Assembly: GCA_934320655.1 (NCBI GenBank)
Contig: CAKRFN010000017.1
Span: 1 to 51,606 of the forward strand
Length of the DNA: 51,606 nucleotides
From: an uncultured Eubacterium sp.
Lineage (GTDB): Bacteria > Bacillota > Clostridia > Lachnospirales > Lachnospiraceae
Direction of reading: 5' to 3'
Below, piece after piece: positions 33,398 to 42,629 of this stretch (positions within the stretch are counted from its first letter, which is position 1; every line of letters starts with the position of its first letter). A program made the position numbers and the translations under genes. The notes below the pieces were generated by a model. That model did not search any database. It was not told where the DNA came from and saw only the letters and a program-made list of their open reading frames with translations.

Positions 33398-34376
33398 ATA
33401 CATTATAAATATCTGCTTTATACGCATCCATATGTGTGCGCATCCACGCGATCGTCTCCGCGATGCCTTCCGCAAACGTATACCGCTGTTTCCAGTCTGT
33501 CAGCTCATGGATCTTCGCATTGCAGCCAAGCAGACGGTTCACTTCGCTCTTTTCCGGCCGCAGGCGCTGTTCGTCACAGATAATGTGTGCCTTCGGGTTG
33601 ATCTGCGAGATAATCTCATGTGCCAGATCCCCGATCGAGATCTCCTGCTGCGTTGCGATATTGATCTCCTCGCCGATCGTCCGGTCGGACTCCGCAATCG
33701 CGATAAATCCGGCTGCCGTATCCTTGACATAGTTAAAATCCCTCGTCGGTGTCAGCGAGCCGAGCTTGATCTCCTCTTTTCCCGCCAGCAGCTGTGAAAT
33801 AATCGTGGGAATCACCGCCCGCGCAGACTGTCTCGGTCCAAACGTATTAAACGGACGGACAATCGAAACCGGAAGTCCAAAGCTGCGGTAAAAGCTCTCC
33901 GCCAGCCGGTCTGCCCCGATCTTGGTCGCAGAATAGGGGGATTGTCCCTGATACGGATGTTTTTCGTCGATCGGCACATACTGCGCCGTGCCGTATACCT
34001 CCGAGGTCGAAGTCACCATGATCCGCTCCGTACCCAGATCCCGCGCTGCCTGCAGCACATTGAGCGTGCCCTTAATGTTTGTATCCACATAGGAATCCGG
34101 CGAATGATAGCTGAACGGAATCGCAATCAGTGCCGCCAGATGGAACACCCCATCGACACCCTTCATCGCCTCACGCACACCGTTCGGATCACGGATATCC
34201 CCTGTAAATACCTCGATCTGATCCAGTTTTTCCTTCGGAAGCGTATCGAGCCATCCCCATGTATTGAACGAGTTATAGTATGCAAACGCCTTTACATCAT
34301 AGCCTTTTTCCAATAAACTCTCTGTCAGATGGCTTCCGATAAAGCCATCCGCGCCGGTTACAAGCACTTTTTTCAT
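33396..34376 (-). CDS. legB: NAD-dependent 4,6-dehydratase, LegB type
   Basis: Extended SDR of 326 residues with GADGFIGSHL (residues 8-17) and the catalytic YSATK motif. The family is LegB/PseB-like dehydratase, acting on NDP-N-acetylglucosamine to give the 4-keto-6-deoxy product at the start of legionaminic acid synthesis. Context (NeuA, NeuC, NeuB, NeuD-like and PtmE-like genes upstream) supports LegB over a rhamnose or fucose enzyme. It is the last gene of the run and ends at the bidirectional terminator. Confidence 0.8.
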   Translation of the reverse strand: MKKVLVTGADGFIGSHLTESLLEKGYDVKAFAYYNSFNTWGWLDTLPKEKLDQIEVFTGDIRDPNGVREAMKGVDGVFHLAALIAIPFSYHSPDSYVDTNIKGTLNVLQAARDLGTERIMVTSTSEVYGTAQYVPIDEKHPYQGQSPYSATKIGADRLAESFYRSFGLPVSIVRPFNTFGPRQSARAVIPTIISQLLAGKEEIKLGSLTPTRDFNYVKDTAAGFIAIAESDRTIGEEINIATQQEISIGDLAHEIISQINPKAHIICDEQRLRPEKSEVNRLLGCNAKIHELTDWKQRYTFAEGIAETIAWMRTHMDAYKADIYNV

Positions 34377-34398
34377 AACATCCTCCTATTCACATCTG

Positions 34399-35112
34399 TT
34401 ACAGTTCATCATCATATTCTACGTGCAGATAGCATTTCATAAGTACCTGCGCAATCTCGAAATCCACCTCATCATCGATATCGATCGACCGCTCCTTCGG
34501 CATCACATACGCATAAGTACCCTCCTTATAAAGTCCGGGAGTTCCCTGTGACAGCATCTCCGTCCGAAGCATATAGATCGCTCCGTTGATCCGATAATAC
34601 ACCGGTAACTGCTGCCTGCCTACATTTGCCACCTGATCCAGAAATCCATTCATGCTGCCATCCTCCGGCAGTCTGTTACACCAGAGCGGCGAATGATCCG
34701 TCTCACACACGGATACGACCGCATCCGCCGATTTTTCTTCAAACAGGCGGTATGCCCGTCTGATATCCGCCGCCTCCCGCAGCGGTGATGTCGGCTGCAG
34801 CAGCATCACGCAATCATACTGCTGTCCGCGTGCCGCGTACTGTTCAAGTACCCAGCGCACTACATCCCAACTGCCTGCCGTATCACTGGAAAGCTCCTCC
34901 GTTCGCAAAAACGGAACATCTGCACCGTAATTACGTGCAATCTGTGCATATTCCTCGCTGTCCGTAGATACGTGGATACAGTCGAACAGCTTCGATTGTG
35001 CTGCCGCTATCACGGAATATCCGAGAAGCGGTCTGCCGTATAACGGCCTGATATTTTTATCCGTCAGCCCCTTTGATCCGCTGCGTGCCGGAATAATTGC
35101 GATTGTTTTCAT
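34399..35112 (-). CDS. CMP-nonulosonate cytidylyltransferase (NeuA/LegF)
   Basis: Protein of 237 residues with the CTP motif IIPARSGSKGLTDKNI at residues 5-20 and LLQPTSPLR, typical of CMP-sialic/legionaminic acid synthetases. It activates the final sugar with CTP for glycosyltransferases. AAAGGGGG precedes its ATG. It sits 22 bases before legB. Confidence 0.88.
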   Translation of the reverse strand: MKTIAIIPARSGSKGLTDKNIRPLYGRPLLGYSVIAAAQSKLFDCIHVSTDSEEYAQIARNYGADVPFLRTEELSSDTAGSWDVVRWVLEQYAARGQQYDCVMLLQPTSPLREAADIRRAYRLFEEKSADAVVSVCETDHSPLWCNRLPEDGSMNGFLDQVANVGRQQLPVYYRINGAIYMLRTEMLSQGTPGLYKEGTYAYVMPKERSIDIDDEVDFEIAQVLMKCYLHVEYDDEL

Positions 35113-35161
35113 GTAAAATCCCCCTTTAGCCCTATAGATTATCCGCGGTCACTGCCACGGA

Positions 35162-36376
35162 TCATCCTTTTTGATCATAAAATTTTTTCTTCAGATCCAG
35201 ATGCTCCTGACTCAGATACCGGATCAGAATCTCCATGATCTGTTCCGATGTATGTCCTTCACCGTATGGATTGTGCGCGAGCAGCCGCTCCCGCAGCTTC
35301 GGATCTTCGCGCAGCCGTTTTGACAATGCTGCCGCCTGATCCATCGCCCGCATGATCGCAGCGCGCTCCGGTTCACACCCGATCACGCTCTCCGCCATGA
35401 TCCGCCCCTGCTGCCGGTCTCCGATATTGACCGTCGGCACGCCGAGCGCCGGAGCTTCTATGATACCACTCGAAGAATTGCCAAGCACAAACTGTGCATG
35501 TTTTACCGCGCTCAGATAACGCTTCATTCCAAGCGATGCCACCAGCTTCATATTCGGCTGATCCGCAGTCTCGCGCTCCAGCAGCTCGTTGATCCGCCTG
35601 CCTCCGGCATCCGAATTCGCCTTTGTAATAAGGAAAAACAGCTCCGGTCTGGCGCCCATCGCTCCCAGCAATTCATACATCTGCCGGACTGCCGCCTCCT
35701 GCTGTGAACCTGCCCCCTGTTCCAGCGTCACCGGGTGAAATGTCACAACTGCATACGGCTGATCTGCCGGAAAACCGACCGATGCCTCCAGCTCCTGCGG
35801 AGTCATCAGCTTTTCGTGCAAAATATTTTCCACGCCCAACGCCCCTACATTGTAGACGCGGGATGGATCTTCGCCCATCTGGATGATCCGCGCACGATAG
35901 ACCTCCGCCGCCGGAAAATGAAGATAACTCATTTTCGTAAGTGCGTGGCGCACACAATCATCCACCGCACCCTGCGTAAGTTCGCCGCCATGCAGATGTG
36001 CAATCGGAATCTGCTCATTCATCGCAGCCGCCGCGATCGCCAGCATCTCCGTACGGTCACCGAGCAGAATCAACAGATCCGGATGCTCCTCGCTGAAATA
36101 CGTGCCAAACCCGCACATGGCATTTGCCATCGTCCGCGTGACCGCATAGGCAGTATCCGCATCCTCCGCTCCTTTATAGATAATCGGTATCTTTCGACAG
36201 ATCGGCACACCATCCGCCTCGATCTCCTGATAAGTATTGCCGAATGCAGGTTCCAAATGCATTCCTGTGACGACCACCTGTGTCTCCCAACGGTCACATG
36301 CCAACAGACGGCGGATGAGCGGTTTTAAAATACCATATTCTGCTCTGGTCGCAGTCACGACACTGATTTTTTTCAT
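35162..36376 (-). CDS. Hydrolysing UDP/GDP-sugar 2-epimerase (NeuC/LegG)
   Basis: GT-B-fold enzyme of 404 residues with TATRAEYGILKPLIR, GDRTEMLA and NSSSGIIEAPALGVP, the NeuC/WecB family pattern. It converts the nucleotide-linked amino sugar to the free mannosamine-type sugar used by NeuB. AGGAGG lies 5 bases before its ATG. In a legionaminic route it would be LegG; in a sialic route NeuC. Confidence 0.88.
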   Translation of the reverse strand: MKKISVVTATRAEYGILKPLIRRLLACDRWETQVVVTGMHLEPAFGNTYQEIEADGVPICRKIPIIYKGAEDADTAYAVTRTMANAMCGFGTYFSEEHPDLLILLGDRTEMLAIAAAAMNEQIPIAHLHGGELTQGAVDDCVRHALTKMSYLHFPAAEVYRARIIQMGEDPSRVYNVGALGVENILHEKLMTPQELEASVGFPADQPYAVVTFHPVTLEQGAGSQQEAAVRQMYELLGAMGARPELFFLITKANSDAGGRRINELLERETADQPNMKLVASLGMKRYLSAVKHAQFVLGNSSSGIIEAPALGVPTVNIGDRQQGRIMAESVIGCEPERAAIMRAMDQAAALSKRLREDPKLRERLLAHNPYGEGHTSEQIMEILIRYLSQEHLDLKKKFYDQKG

Positions 36377-36394
36377 CCGAACCTCCTGTTGCAG

Positions 36395-37402
36395 CTATCC
36401 AAGTGCTGCATCCTCGATCAATTCATCCTCTGCGTAATCTCTGTTTGCAGCCTTTCCCATCATGTCATACCAGCGCATCGGCGAAATTCCGTTTCCGGGA
36501 CGTTTGACCGTGAGATTGTCCTCACTGAAAGGCTCGCCCTTTCGGATCGCACACCGCGCTACGATGCTCTTGCGGGCGACCGCACGGTTGCCTGATTCCG
36601 AAGCTGTCACCACTTTTGCCGAATCCCCGAGTGCCACCTCGATATGGCGGACCGCTGCAACCATCGCGCGCAGTTCATCCGGTTCAAGGCTTGCCCGGTG
36701 ATCCGGTCCCTCCATCGCATGATCCAGCGTAAAATGCTTTTCGATCACGCACGCGCCCAGCGCTGCCGCCGCGATCGGCACCTCGATCCCTACCGTATGA
36801 TCCGAATAGCCGACCGGCACGCCAAAGTGCTCCCTAAGCGTATCCATCACGCGCAGATTCACATCTTCCATCGGTGTCGGGTACTGCGTATTGCAATGCA
36901 GCAACGTGATCTCACCCGCTCCGTTCTCACGCAATACCGCGATGGCAGCCTCGATATCCGCGATGCTGCACATGCCGGTAGACATCACGATCTCCCGCCC
37001 GGTGCGCGCGATTCGCACCAGATAGGGCAGATTCGTGATCTCGCCCGACGGAATTTTCCAGAAATCCATCTGTAAGGTTTCCAGAAAATCGATACTCTCC
37101 AGATCAAACGGCGTAGACAAAAAACCGATCTTCTGCTGTTCACAATAATTTTTCAACTCAAGAAATTCATCCTGCGTCAATGCCAGCTTCTCAAGCATCT
37201 CCAGCTGGCTTTCACCGCTGCCGGTCGTCTCTTTCTGATACTCCGCTTTCTCGGCATAACGTGATACGAGCGCCTTTGGGTCAAACGTCTGAAACTTAAT
37301 GTAGTCGGCTCCGGCTGCCCGCGCCTGATCTACCATCTGTTTTGCCAATACAATGCTGCCGTTGTGATTCACTCCGGCTTCTGCAATGATTCGAATACTC
37401 AT
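36395..37402 (-). CDS. Nonulosonate (legionaminic/sialic acid) synthase (NeuB/LegI)
   Basis: Protein of 335 residues: TIM-barrel synthase (IIAEAGVNHNGS, KFQTF, GYSDHT and IEKHFTLD motifs) followed by a C-terminal SAF antifreeze-like domain (about 275-335). It condenses the mannosamine-type sugar with phosphoenolpyruvate. LegI, NeuB and PseI are close relatives; the neighbouring LegB-type dehydratase favours LegI. Confidence 0.9.
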   Translation of the reverse strand: MSIRIIAEAGVNHNGSIVLAKQMVDQARAAGADYIKFQTFDPKALVSRYAEKAEYQKETTGSGESQLEMLEKLALTQDEFLELKNYCEQQKIGFLSTPFDLESIDFLETLQMDFWKIPSGEITNLPYLVRIARTGREIVMSTGMCSIADIEAAIAVLRENGAGEITLLHCNTQYPTPMEDVNLRVMDTLREHFGVPVGYSDHTVGIEVPIAAAALGACVIEKHFTLDHAMEGPDHRASLEPDELRAMVAAVRHIEVALGDSAKVVTASESGNRAVARKSIVARCAIRKGEPFSEDNLTVKRPGNGISPMRWYDMMGKAANRDYAEDELIEDAALG

Positions 37403-37444
37403 GTTCTACACATCTTTCTGTAAATGATCCTGCCAACGAAACTC

Positions 37445-38104
37445 TTATATAAACCTTAGTTCGTGCACTCTCGCCGGCACGCCGACCGCCGTACACCCAT
37501 CCGGCAGATCACGCACTACCACGCTGCCCGCACCGGCAATTACCTGCGATCCGATACGGATGCCCTGTATCACGCGCGTGCCCATGCCGAGATCGGTGCC
37601 ACTGCCAACTGCCACATTTCCGGCGAGCCGCACATCCGGACTGAGCGTCACATAGTCACCCAGTCTGCCGTCATGGCACACAACCGCACCGATATTTAAA
37701 AATGTGAAATCTCCGATGCTCACATTCGTAGATACCCTGCAATCCATCGAAATGATCACACCCTGTCCCAGTTTTACATCTGAACAGATCCTCGTATCGC
37801 CCATGATCAGATTCGGGAATCTGATGTACGGATTTGCCAGTAATTTCTGTGCGATTTTCCTGCGAAGGGACGGATCGCCGACACAGACCGCCACATTTGT
37901 CTCCTCGCTTTGACATAATAAAAAGTCATCATTTCCCAGATACGGATACTCCCGATCACCTACGCGGATCGTACCGTTCGCATCTGAAACATCCACGTAA
38001 CCGACGACATCCCATGTCTCCTGTTGTCGGTTCAGCTCTTCAATCTGCCACAACAGCTCACGCATACATCCACCGGCTCCGGTTAAAATCAATCTCTGCT
38101 TCAT
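37445..38104 (-). CDS. Left-handed beta-helix acetyltransferase (NeuD/LegH/PglD-like)
   Basis: Protein of 219 residues: an N-terminal Rossmann-like part (LILTGAGGCMRELLW) and a C-terminal hexapeptide-repeat helix (VKLGQGVIISMDCRV, GSQVIAGAGSVVVRDLP). It probably acetylates the 4-amino group of the sugar nucleotide in legionaminic-type synthesis. The ATG at 38104 has AAAGGA 7 bases upstream; a GTG eight codons earlier is weaker. It follows the PtmE-like gene by 25 bases. Confidence 0.8.
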   Translation of the reverse strand: MKQRLILTGAGGCMRELLWQIEELNRQQETWDVVGYVDVSDANGTIRVGDREYPYLGNDDFLLCQSEETNVAVCVGDPSLRRKIAQKLLANPYIRFPNLIMGDTRICSDVKLGQGVIISMDCRVSTNVSIGDFTFLNIGAVVCHDGRLGDYVTLSPDVRLAGNVAVGSGTDLGMGTRVIQGIRIGSQVIAGAGSVVVRDLPDGCTAVGVPARVHELRFI

Positions 38105-38129
38105 ATTTTTATCCTTTATTCTGAGCACT

Positions 38130-39203
38130 TTATTCCGCCTTCTGGTTCAGCTTTGCCTCCATGCGGTGCATCTCCTCAAACTCACCCATATCAAGGAACG
38201 AATCCTCGCTGATCGGATACATGCCTACCTTACGCCCCTGCTTCAACAGGGCATCAGACAGATCCGTCATATGGAAAAAGGTGCCTTCCGGAATCTCCTC
38301 CAACAGCTTCGGATTCAGAATATACATTCCGGTATTCACAAAGTAGGACAGGCGCGGCTTTTCCTCCATCGACATCACCGCACCGTTTTCACTCGAATGG
38401 ATCACACCGTAGGGAACAACAATATTTTTCAGCGCGGTCACGATCGTAAGCTCATTGCCTGACTGTACATGATAACGGTACAGATCCTCATAGTCCGCAT
38501 CGATCAGAATATCGCAGTTGGTCACGATAAACGGACGGTCAAACGTGCCCTCGATCAGACGCAGACTGCCCGCCGTGCCTAACGGCTGATCCTCCTCCAC
38601 ATAGGAAAGCGTATATTCATGCTCATTCTCGGAAAAGTACGACTTGATCATGCTCTTTTTATAATTTACCGTCGCCCAGAAATCATGCACACCATAGGCA
38701 CAAAAGCGGTCAATAATGCGCTCCATGATCGGAATATCGCCGATCGGGATGAGCGGTTTCGGCAAAATCTTCGTATACGGATAGAGGCGCGTGCCCTTGC
38801 CTCCTGCCATGATCACGACCGGAATCTCGCGGAGCCCGTCTCTGGGTCGTACCTCAATGTCCTCCTCGCGCTCCCGAAAAATAATATCCGTAATACAGCC
38901 CTTTGCAGATACGACCGGAAGTGCCGTGATCGAATATTTGATCATATACTGCTGCGCCTGCCGGACGTCTTTGCGATAGATCAACCGCGGGGAGTGATTC
39001 ATAAAACGCCCCACGTGTCCCTTCAGATCACCGCTTTTGATCAGCCAGCGTCTGATATCACCGTCGGTCACGACGCCGACCAGCCGCTTATTATCTTCCA
39101 CTACAAACAAAATACCCCTGGCATTACGGTCGATGCGCTCCATCGCTTCAACAACCGTACTGTCCGGGGATATCATAAATGTCATTAGCTGTTCCGTATT
39201 CAT
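38130..39203 (-). CDS. CBS-domain sugar-1-phosphate nucleotidyltransferase (PtmE-like)
   Basis: Protein of 357 residues: two CBS domains (about 1-115) fused to a sugar-nucleotide transferase (about 127-350) with IMAGGKGTRLYPYTKILPKP. The architecture matches Campylobacter jejuni PtmE, a glucosamine-1-phosphate guanylyltransferase that starts the GDP-linked legionaminic route. The CBS pair suggests control by nucleotides. A gap of 107 bases separates it from rfbH, so it may begin a separate transcript; no convincing promoter was found there. Confidence 0.8.
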   Translation of the reverse strand: MNTEQLMTFMISPDSTVVEAMERIDRNARGILFVVEDNKRLVGVVTDGDIRRWLIKSGDLKGHVGRFMNHSPRLIYRKDVRQAQQYMIKYSITALPVVSAKGCITDIIFREREEDIEVRPRDGLREIPVVIMAGGKGTRLYPYTKILPKPLIPIGDIPIMERIIDRFCAYGVHDFWATVNYKKSMIKSYFSENEHEYTLSYVEEDQPLGTAGSLRLIEGTFDRPFIVTNCDILIDADYEDLYRYHVQSGNELTIVTALKNIVVPYGVIHSSENGAVMSMEEKPRLSYFVNTGMYILNPKLLEEIPEGTFFHMTDLSDALLKQGRKVGMYPISEDSFLDMGEFEEMHRMEAKLNQKAE

Positions 39204-39310
39204 ATCGCAACCTCCATGTTTCCAAGTACTTACCGTCCATGATAAGTATTATTTTTTACCACATAGAGTATATCGGATACCGACGCAGATATATTAACAC
39301 CGAAACCAGA

Positions 39311-40648
39311 CTACTCAATCGCCTGCAAAATCATCTCTGCCATCGCATCAATCATCTCATCCGTCATACCCGGATAGACACCGATCCAGAAACTGCGTTC
39401 CATGATCTGATTCGTACAGCTCAGATCGCCGATGACACGGTAACCGGTCTGCGATGCACGCAATTCATCAAAGCAGGGCTGTTTGAGCAGGTTTCCGGAA
39501 AAGAGCATCCTCGTCTGCACACCATGCGACTCCAGATACTGTACCACATGATTTTTATCTACACCCTCTTTGCAGGTGATAAGGAATCCAAACCACGAAG
39601 GATTGGACTGCGGACACGCCTGCGGCAGGATCAGCCGATCCTCTGCCACAGATAATTTTTCATATAAGCGCGCAAAATTCGCCCTGCGGCGCTCGACAAA
39701 ATCGGGCAGTTTTTTCAACTGCGCGCAGCCGATCGCTGCCTGCATATCTGTCGCCTTGAGATTATATCCAAAATGTGAGTAGACATATTTGTGGTCGTAA
39801 CCGAGCGGCAGTTCTCCGTACTGGCGGTCAAACCGGTGTCCGCACACGTTATCATGCCCTGACGGACACATACAATCCCTGCCCCAGTCTCTCATAGACC
39901 GGATGATCCTGTGCAGCATCGGATTGTCCGTATAGACTGCACCGCCCTCGCCCATCGTCATATGATGCGGCGGATAAAAGCTGCTTGTACCGATGTCTCC
40001 GATACTTCCGGTCTTTTTCCACTCACCATTCAGACAATACTCGCTGCCGAGTGCATCACAGTTATCCTCGATCAGCCAGAGTCCGTGCCTGTCACAAAAT
40101 TCACGCACCGCAGCGAGATCAAACGGATTGCCCAGCGTATGCGCGATCATCACTGCCTTTGTTTTCTCCGAAAGCGCCTGCTCCAGCCGGTCCACATCGA
40201 TATTATACTGCGGAATCGTCAGATCCAGAAATACCGGAACCGCGCCATACTGCAAATACGGCGTTACTGTCGTCGGAAATCCAGCTGCCACAGTAATGAT
40301 CTCATCCCCGCGATTCACACGCCGCTCACCCAGCAGCGGCGAAGTGAGTGCCATAAATGCCAGCAGATTCGCCGAAGAACCCGAGTTGACCAGTGAACAG
40401 TAGCGCACACCGATATACTGCGCCAGCTCCCGCTCAAACTGCTCCGTATAGCGTCCGGAAGTCAGCCAGAATTCCAGTGAACTGTCGACCAGATTCGTCA
40501 TCTCCTGCGCATCATACACACGGGATGCATAAGGAATCCGATCCCCTTTATGATAACGATTGTCCTTCTTATGGTACGCCTGATAATATTCCTCCACGAT
40601 TGCAAGGATCTCCTCACGCGCCTCCTGCTCTGTTTTATGTTCAAACAT
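39311..40648 (-). CDS. rfbH: CDP-4-keto-6-deoxyglucose 3-dehydrase (RfbH/AscC type)
   Basis: DegT/DnrJ-fold PMP enzyme of 445 residues. SFYPPHHMTMGEGG (residues 223-236) has His-228 where aminotransferases of this fold carry the PLP lysine, which is the defining change of the E1 dehydrase family. The iron-sulfur ligands fit C259-x-C261-x7-C269, with C197 as the likely fourth. It removes the 3-OH in CDP-3,6-dideoxyhexose synthesis together with an E3 reductase, which is not in the window. It belongs functionally with rfbG and rfbF upstream, but two unrelated genes lie between. AGAAGG precedes its ATG. Confidence 0.9.
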   Translation of the reverse strand: MFEHKTEQEAREEILAIVEEYYQAYHKKDNRYHKGDRIPYASRVYDAQEMTNLVDSSLEFWLTSGRYTEQFERELAQYIGVRYCSLVNSGSSANLLAFMALTSPLLGERRVNRGDEIITVAAGFPTTVTPYLQYGAVPVFLDLTIPQYNIDVDRLEQALSEKTKAVMIAHTLGNPFDLAAVREFCDRHGLWLIEDNCDALGSEYCLNGEWKKTGSIGDIGTSSFYPPHHMTMGEGGAVYTDNPMLHRIIRSMRDWGRDCMCPSGHDNVCGHRFDRQYGELPLGYDHKYVYSHFGYNLKATDMQAAIGCAQLKKLPDFVERRRANFARLYEKLSVAEDRLILPQACPQSNPSWFGFLITCKEGVDKNHVVQYLESHGVQTRMLFSGNLLKQPCFDELRASQTGYRVIGDLSCTNQIMERSFWIGVYPGMTDEMIDAMAEMILQAIE

Positions 40649-40665
40649 TATTTCAACCTTCTTCC

Positions 40666-42162
40666 CTATACAAATCTATCATTGAATGCTTTTTGAAGAG
40701 ACATCTCCGATGCCAAACGCAACATCTCACCTATCAAACCAGTAATACTCACGCTCTGCATTGCAGTCTCTCGTGTGTAATACAGAAAAAAGAACTTTTC
40801 TCCCTTACTCTTCTCTGATTTCAAAACATTTGATACTGCGCCAAACCGACAAGGCTGTTTCAGCTCAGGGAAAAGAATCTCAATATTTTCAAACTCCTGC
40901 TTGCGAAAGCCACTGTTAAACTGATCTGTGTATATAATCAGAAACTCAAAATCGATATGCTGCTCACTCGCAAACCTATCAAATATCTCCATCCAACGTA
41001 TATGCGCCTCTCTAACAGCAATCGCACTCTTAACTTTTTCCCGAGCAAAGCCCTGCGCATCCACCAAATCCGCTTGCAACTGTTCGACTTCTGCCTTGCA
41101 AGATGCCAACGCATTCTTTCGCAGCCTGCGGTCATAGTATTCATTACACAGTTCACTCTTAGGCAGATTTTTCATCAGATAGCGTATATCTGCATCACTC
41201 AGCAACCTCACCCGGCCAATTCCGCTTATCCGTACACCTTCATCCGTTAGATAATTTTCCTTCAAATAGTCCTCGTTAAATATATCATGCACAATCGCTG
41301 TCATCATCTCTTCAATCAAATGTGCATCGTATAAAACAATCGGGTGATTTTGTATCCACTTTCGTTCGGCATCATGTGCATAAACAACATTCTCTATCAC
41401 GCTCACAGCAGACTTATAATAGCACACATGGTATAGCCCTTGCGAATTTTCACGAAATCGGATACTGCCCAGTAAACGGCTATAATCTATAGCCACTGTA
41501 TCAAACCCTGTCATATATGCGTCCCGTAGTAGATAATCCAACTTATCTACATCTATAATCTTAGAATTCAATAACTCAATCAGACAATTCATATAACTTT
41601 TTTCCCGATCCATCGCGTCAACATATTTGTAGCCACAGATACATCTTGCAAAAAAAGACCTCACTTCAGTCGGGATCTGATCATCAAATGATCTCAATGA
41701 CACAATCGCGCTCATTAACTCATGTGGTGCCGCTTTATATGCATTACGCACAATCTCCGTCTCCAGACTTTGATCCCCGGTCAGATCCACAAGTTCTCTA
41801 TGTAAAATGCTTCTGTCACCTTCTTTTAGGTAAAGCATTTCACCTGTATGCGAAAAAGGAGCATGTCCCACATCATGTAGCAAACAAGCCAGTTCAAATA
41901 TTTTATTATATTGTTTTGTATTGTTTAGGGAATCATCATGAAAGAACGGTGTGATTGTCTGCGTAACCAGCCTCCCAAGATGATACACACCGATAGAATG
42001 TACAAACCGATTATGCACCGCCGAAGAATATAGTGGTGCATAACTCGTCTGAATAATATCTCTTAATCGCTGAAAGGTCGAGGTGTCAATAATGTGTTCT
42101 ATCAATTGCTCATCAACCTCGATATACCCATATATAGGGTCTCGAAATTTTTTATTGCCCAT
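40666..42162 (-). CDS. HD-domain phosphohydrolase (SAMHD1/dNTPase-like)
   Basis: Protein of 498 residues with metal-binding HD motifs: NRFVHSIGVYHLG (H55) and LLHDVGHAPFSH (H96-D97), and the SAMHD1-type DVDKLDYLLRD segment. Such enzymes hydrolyse dNTPs or other phosphoesters. The C-terminal third is not recognised. The start overlaps the end of the 125-residue gene by 11 bases; AGGAG precedes the ATG. The stretch is AT-richer than its rfb neighbours and splits rfbGF from rfbH, a sign of later acquisition. Housekeeping dGTPase or defence roles are both possible. Confidence 0.85.
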   Translation of the reverse strand: MGNKKFRDPIYGYIEVDEQLIEHIIDTSTFQRLRDIIQTSYAPLYSSAVHNRFVHSIGVYHLGRLVTQTITPFFHDDSLNNTKQYNKIFELACLLHDVGHAPFSHTGEMLYLKEGDRSILHRELVDLTGDQSLETEIVRNAYKAAPHELMSAIVSLRSFDDQIPTEVRSFFARCICGYKYVDAMDREKSYMNCLIELLNSKIIDVDKLDYLLRDAYMTGFDTVAIDYSRLLGSIRFRENSQGLYHVCYYKSAVSVIENVVYAHDAERKWIQNHPIVLYDAHLIEEMMTAIVHDIFNEDYLKENYLTDEGVRISGIGRVRLLSDADIRYLMKNLPKSELCNEYYDRRLRKNALASCKAEVEQLQADLVDAQGFAREKVKSAIAVREAHIRWMEIFDRFASEQHIDFEFLIIYTDQFNSGFRKQEFENIEILFPELKQPCRFGAVSNVLKSEKSKGEKFFFLYYTRETAMQSVSITGLIGEMLRLASEMSLQKAFNDRFV

Positions 42163-42529
42163 ATGCCACTCCTAAAGCACCCTTTGACTTCTCAGATTGA
42201 AATGCCTTGATCACTTTTAATGATAATGAAGCACAGAAACGATTCCAAAGTTTGAGTACATCTACCCCCTCCTTCAGTCGAATCCCCATCGCCCCCTCAG
42301 AATCATGGAACATTTCAAACATATCTGAATAATCTTCTACCACAGCTAACTGACTCTCTCTTGAAACCACAAGCACAGCCGTCGTTTCTTCATCTTCACT
42401 CAAAACCTCTATGACACGCGCACCATAATCATCTAACTGCTTAAAAAGAACTTCTCCGCGTTTTCCGCTTTCCAGTAATTCAATCAATGCATTAGCTACT
42501 AAATCTTTCATTTCAATGTATATATACAT
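42152..42529 (-). CDS. Small unknown protein coupled to the HD hydrolase
   Basis: Protein of 125 residues, acidic in its first half (EDEETTAVLVVSRES, VVEDYSDMFEMF), no signal peptide or membrane segment, no family recognised. GAGGG lies 6 bases before the ATG, and the end overlaps the HD gene by 11 bases, so the two products are made together. It could be a regulator, inhibitor or binding partner of the HD enzyme; nothing in the sequence decides this. Confidence 0.75.
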   Translation of the reverse strand: MYIYIEMKDLVANALIELLESGKRGEVLFKQLDDYGARVIEVLSEDEETTAVLVVSRESQLAVVEDYSDMFEMFHDSEGAMGIRLKEGVDVLKLWNRFCASLSLKVIKAFQSEKSKGALGVAYGQ

Positions 42530-42569
42530 GGCTGTCCCTCATTCATCCACATCAAACTTATTTTCACTC

Positions 42570-42598
42570 ATTCTATCATAAGTATATGCGCAATGCAA
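42570..42598 (-). promoter_or_regulatory. Candidate promoter of the small protein-HD pair
   Basis: -35 TTGCAT (42593-42598), 17-base spacer, -10 TAGAAT (42570-42575) on the minus strand, about 40 bases before the 125-residue gene. A TGACGG-TAT-CCGTCA hairpin (42600-42614) lies just upstream. The -35 is weak, so confidence is moderate. Confidence 0.5.
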
Positions 42599-42629
42599 CT
42601 GACGGTATCCGTCAATTACTGTTTCTTTT

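Noticed and set aside
39311..40648. LegC aminotransferase
   Set aside because: The active-site lysine is replaced by histidine and iron-sulfur ligands are present, so it is the RfbH dehydrase type.
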